Positions 60,650 through 64,000 of a stretch of 64,000 bases of DNA are shown here, piece by piece. The first letter of the stretch is position 1, and each line of letters opens with the position of its first letter. The position numbers were made by a program, and so were the translations under genes. The notes beneath the pieces were generated by a model that was not told the origin of the DNA, ran no database searches, and saw only the letters and a list, made by a program, of their open reading frames with translations. The DNA is taken from the NCBI RefSeq assembly GCF_003144245.1, contig NW_020289975.1, forward strand, positions 887,496 through 951,495. The letters are read 5' to 3'. The DNA comes from Jaminaea rosea. Its lineage: Eukaryota > Basidiomycota > Exobasidiomycetes > Microstromatales.

Positions 60650-61952
60650 CTAGCGACCGAGCAGCTGCACGAGTACCACGAGCAGAATAGCCACCCAGGC
60701 AGTCTGCAAGGCCATCATCGGTTCTCCAGCCATACCGAGGGCGGCATTCTTGACCACGGTACCGGCGGAATCCTCATACGGCAAGGGTAGATCCATTCCT
60801 AGCGTCCTGTTGAGGCAATTGAAGTATGTCATGTTGACCGTCGATGGCAAGGGAGTGACGGGGGTGGTGATGACCGTAGCGTTGTTCGTCGTATAGCTGT
60901 CCGGCTGGGAGTTGTTGTAGCCCTGAGCGCGTAGTGGAGGGAGTGTATCGGTATGGTGAGGAGAAGGTGAGGTGTAGCGAGCGAGATAGGATGGCTCACC
61001 TGCAGGAGAAGGACATAGCTCGAGCCACGGTAATACTGCACTGCCTGCCTCGGATTGACGCCGAAAAGGGGCTGGGAGTTCCAGGTCACGTTGCAATTGG
61101 GTACGAGGTGCTTGAGGATCGCGGTGTTCGAGTTGGCATCTCTACGGGTGCGCGAGGAGACGGAGCGAAGTCAGCGAAGGGCGATGAGCTGCGAGGAAGG
61201 AAGAAGTTGTTCCACTCACCCGTAGAGCATGAAGTTGTTACTCGTCTGGTTGACACCGGGCGGCACCCCGAGGACATGCACCGAGATTGCACCACCAGGG
61301 CGGTCCGTTCTGTTGTAGGCACCGCTTCCGTAGTAGCCTGCATCGGGATAACCGGGCCAAGACACTGGCCAGTAGACCTGTGTGTCAAGCCACGGTCGAG
61401 CGCAAGTCAGCAAGGCGTCTCACCAAGTCTTCTTCACGCGCGCACACTCACGAAAGGAAAGCCATACCCAGCGGTAGTCCCCCCTGCGTACGATGGGCGG
61501 GGACTGTAGCCGCCAGTGATGCCACTCCCATATCGTGCAGTACCATAGATATCGGACCTCCCAACGCCACCCTGAGGCCTACCCTGAAAAGCCAACGGAG
61601 CGGGCACAAGTCCACGGGGCACACCAGCATTGGCCGAGGTAGCTGCATTGTAGCTACCAACTCGGCCCGCAGTACAGCCATTGCCGTAGCAATAGCCTAC
61701 ACTACTTCGGCTTGCGTAGGGGATACTTCGCCCCGATGAGCCGGGCGGGATAAATCTTGGTGAGGAAGAGGAGCCGGAGTAGACCCCGTGCGAGCTTGAA
61801 CGACCAGAGCTGCTGCTTGGGATGGAGTGGACGCTACCGCCGGCTCTGGCCGAGCCACCGCCCTTTCTTGGGAAGATGCTGAGGAGGGTAAACTCAACCC
61901 CTTTCGCGGAGAGTGGTGAGTCGTCCTTGTCCTTCCTGGCGATGATGGGCAT
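60650..61952 (-). CDS. Gly/Ser-rich membrane protein, tandem copy C (most diverged)
   Basis: Four exons (61952-61452, 61377-61220, 61141-61000, 60922-60650), 357 residues; the start MPIIARKDKDDSPL parallels MPIIKKDNGPLF of copy A. Exon 2 is 158 nt and exon 3 142 nt, as in copy B. Shared blocks: FIPPGSSGRSIPYASRSSVG, YGTARYGSGITGGYSP, GYGFPF, VYWPVSWPGYPDAGYYGSG, RPGG, TSNNFMLYG, NPRQAVQYYRGSSYVLLLQ, GYNNSQP, TYFNCLNRTLGMDLPLPYE and a terminal span (LQTAWVAILLVVLVQLLGR). It lacks the long Gly/Ser runs of A and B and has different cysteines (CYGNGCTAG, NCNVTW). It is probably the oldest branch of the array. Confidence 0.83.
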
Positions 61953-62458
61953 CGGGATCGAGTCTTTGCTTGATCGGGTGAGCAGGTCGGAGACTGGTCG
62001 ATAATGTGAGTGAATGATGGTACCGAGCAGGTGGTCAAGGGCCCTGTTGGGCCCCTTTTTGTATTCTTCACATCTTGATACGAGGATCGACGACTCGACT
62101 GCAAGGATCAATCAACGAGTCGCTTTCCATTCCCGCGTTGGCGCAAGCCCCGATGCACCTCGATCCAGATCTCGTGGCCGCTGCTCCTCTCCCGGGCCAA
62201 ACGACCTACCTCCACCGCCATCGCAGACCGCGGCGGCGGTGCTCGTTGCTCCTCCAGACGACGCCTCGACCACGATTCACTTCACTCTAACACAGCCCCC
62301 CTCATCGCAGATCGCACCCTTATCGCCTTCGCATGCTACTAGCGCGCTGCTGTGCTACTTCTCGTCGTCACTATCCTCGACTTCTCACACAGCATAGCCC
62401 GACCGCAATCCTCTTGCCTCCGCTTCCCCAGTACCACCAACACTTCACAACAACGACC
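61953..62458. promoter_or_regulatory. Divergent promoter, 506 bp, between copy C and the aldo/keto reductase
   Basis: The last part (62333-62458) is an in-frame extension of the reductase that starts with its own ATG and could be coding (see that gene). The rest shows only GACTCGA-type strings near 62083-62100. Confidence 0.35.
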
Positions 62459-63450
62459 ATGAGCTCCTCGACGCCGATGTCCCGATTTGCCCCGGCAGCA
62501 GGGTCCAAGCTCACTCTCGCCTCGACGCTACCACTAATCGACGGCAGCACCATGCCCCGCTTTGGCATCGGAGCGTGGGAAATGACGGGCCCCTCGACCG
62601 TCACCGCACTTCGTTCTGCTGTCGAGTCCATCGGGTACAAGCACATCGACACGGCGCAATACTACCGCAACGAGTCCTACGTGGGGCAGTACGCCCGGGA
62701 GTCCGGTAGGAGAGAAGAGTTGTTCATTACGACCAAGACATTCAGTAAGGGCGCTAGTGCTGCGAAGACCATCGAGAGGAGTCTGGAGGCGGCAGGATTG
62801 GAGTATTGGGACTTGGTGCTCATTCATGCTCCGGATGGGGGAAAGAAGGCGAGGCTCGAGGCCTGGGAAGGGTTGAGTGAACTGGTGCCGCACAAGGTCA
62901 AGAGGCTAGGCGTGAGCAACTACGGGGAGCATCACATTAAGGAGCTGCTGGATAGCAAGCCGAGAGTGCTGCCTGTGTGCAACCAGGTGAGTAGGCGTCG
63001 TACCCTTCCATATGACATCGCACGGTCTGCTGATCCCCATTGCCGATTTTGATTGGTCCTCCTACGTCATCATGACTTTTCGACCCACTCCAGATCGAAT
63101 GCCACCCCTTCTTCGCGCAACGCTCCCTCCGCTCCTACTGCGAGTCGCAGGGCATCGTCTGTCAAGCGTACTGTCCCCTCGCTCGCCAAGAGTACGACTC
63201 GGATCCAACGCTCCAATCTGTCGCTCAGTCGGCAGGCAAGACGGTTGCACAGGTGATGTTGCGGTGGTCCATCCAATCTGGGCTTGTTCCACTGCCGAAG
63301 AGTAGTAATGAGGGGAGACAGAGGGAGAATGCTGAGGCGCTGGCGGGTGGGTGGGAGTTGACAAAGGAGCAGATGGAGACGCTTGATGGCTTGGACAGGG
63401 GTAAGAGCGGCGCCGTCGAGGTGCAGACGATGAGTCAAGAGGCACCTTGA
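62459..63450 (+). CDS. Aldo/keto reductase
   Basis: Two exons (62459-62986, 63094-63450; 107-nt intron), 294 residues from ATG 62459, which has an A at -3. The catalytic tetrad is complete: D64 and Y69 in HIDTAQYYRNE, K93 in ITTKTF, H123 in LIHAP. RLGVSNYGEHHI and, after the splice, CNQIECHPFFAQ, CQAYCPLAR and GLVPLPKSSN are standard family motifs. It should reduce carbonyls with NADPH; the substrate is unknown. An in-frame upstream ATG at 62333 would add 42 residues rich in Arg, His, Thr and Leu with no acidic residue, possibly a mitochondrial presequence, but its start context is weaker. Confidence 0.9.
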
Positions 63451-63505
63451 GCAGTGACGTGCTTCAATCGAATGGCTGCAATGTCAGGTGCATGTTGGTG
63501 TCCAT

Positions 63506-64000
63506 CTAGCTTGCGGGTGGTGAGAGGTCTGCGTACTCGGCGAAGTCAAGCGACGCATCGTCGGATCGCGGGACCCCGCTAGTGGTATAGGTAGCGGTTC
63601 CATCTGGCTGCTCTAGCCCAGCATACTCCTCGGCGGGCATCCCCGCGTCAATCCAAGCTGCTGCACTGCTAGACGGTTCATCCAGCTCCCTTGTCTGCTC
63701 TTCCTCCCCCTCATGACCTTCTAGTTCGGCCACATGATTAGCGAGAGCGGCGCGGTCCTCATCTGAAAAGATGTGTGTTGGAAGCTCTTTGACCTCTGGT
63801 AGTGAGTTCGCGCTCTCCCTTTGCTCCTGTTCACGATGAGCCTGCAGCATCGCCCTCATCTGCTGGACCTGCTGTTGCTCATGGACAGCTTGACGCTGCG
63901 GATCCGCTAGGCCCAGGTTGATGTCTGCTGCTCCCTCTGATCCGGTCACTCCTGCTCCGTCACCGTTGGTCGCGAAAGGTCCGCCAAAGCTCAACCCCGT
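63506..64000 (-). CDS. C-terminal part of an unidentified gene (runs off the window)
   Basis: An open reverse frame from the window edge to a stop at 63506 gives about 164 residues: TGLSFGGPFATNGDGAG, a Gln-rich helical segment (QAVHEQQQVQQMRAMLQAHREQEQ), then an acidic part (SDEDRAALANHVAELEGHEGEEEQ) and the ending YADLSPPAS. No ATG is visible at its left, so the start lies beyond the window. No family recognised. Its stop is only 55 bp from that of the aldo/keto reductase. Confidence 0.55.
   Translation of the reverse strand, partial: TGLSFGGPFATNGDGAGVTGSEGAADINLGLADPQRQAVHEQQQVQQMRAMLQAHREQEQRESANSLPEVKELPTHIFSDEDRAALANHVAELEGHEGEEEQTRELDEPSSSAAAWIDAGMPAEEYAGLEQPDGTATYTTSGVPRSDDASLDFAEYADLSPPAS

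Noticed and set aside
1-64000. tRNA, rRNA, CRISPR array or LTR element
   Set aside because: I looked for tRNA B-box-like strings, regularly spaced repeats and long terminal repeats and found none convincing. A tRNAscan-type search would be decisive for tRNAs.

Overview
This is a gene-dense, GC-rich eukaryotic window from a fungus, almost certainly a basidiomycete and probably a smut-lineage yeast or Ustilaginomycotina relative. The evidence is the set of fungal housekeeping genes (PEX30/32-type peroxin, WASP with a CRIB motif, Mad1, zuotin, Lcb2, Ssu1-type sulfite pump), short GT-AG introns of about 47-114 nt at 0-3 per gene, long serine/proline/acidic low-complexity stretches in host proteins, and a glycine-rich membrane protein family of a kind known from basidiomycetes. 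I recognise no rRNA, tRNA, CRISPR array, LTR element or reverse transcriptase. The window holds about 30 protein genes, two of them cut by the window edges.

Layout from left to right: the tail of a hypothetical gene; a stand-alone cyanase-N-domain-like protein; a PEX30/32 peroxin; a class I aminotransferase; a bZIP/DUF3425 regulator; WASP (LAS17); mitochondrial dihydroorotate dehydrogenase with a long C-terminal tail; C1-tetrahydrofolate synthase; splicing factor WBP11; an SSU1-like pump; cohesin SMC1; a membrane-anchored M28 peptidase; thioredoxin reductase; a GPI-type GH79 glycoside hydrolase; checkpoint protein MAD1; an Apd1/Aim32 protein fused to an adrenodoxin-type ferredoxin; zuotin; seryl-tRNA synthetase; ETF-ubiquinone oxidoreductase; a secreted protein with two double-psi beta-barrel-like domains; serine palmitoyltransferase LCB2; an exopolyphosphatase-like protein with a signal peptide; an SH3-PX sorting-nexin-like protein; an intronless EEP-fold nuclease with a Cys/His-rich N-terminus; a tandem array of three paralogous Gly/Ser-rich, tail-anchored-looking proteins; an aldo/keto reductase; and the end of one more gene.

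Genes alternate strand almost strictly, so most form divergent pairs with 250-600 bp shared promoters and convergent pairs whose stop codons lie only about 55-215 bp apart. Divergent pairs include functionally related ones: DHODH with C1-THF synthase (nucleotide and one-carbon metabolism) and zuotin with seryl-tRNA synthetase (translation). Mitochondrial genes recur (DHODH, ETF-QO, the Aim32-ferredoxin fusion). C1-THF synthase, thioredoxin reductase and perhaps the aldo/keto reductase have an upstream and an internal in-frame ATG that would give mitochondrial and cytosolic forms from one gene.

The least ordinary parts are the Apd1/Aim32-adrenodoxin fusion (two complete Fe-S ligand sets in one chain), the EEP-nuclease gene beside the three-copy tandem family at 57.2-62 kb, the two-domain secreted beta-barrel protein, the cyanase-HTH-only protein, and the exopolyphosphatase-like protein predicted to enter the secretory pathway.
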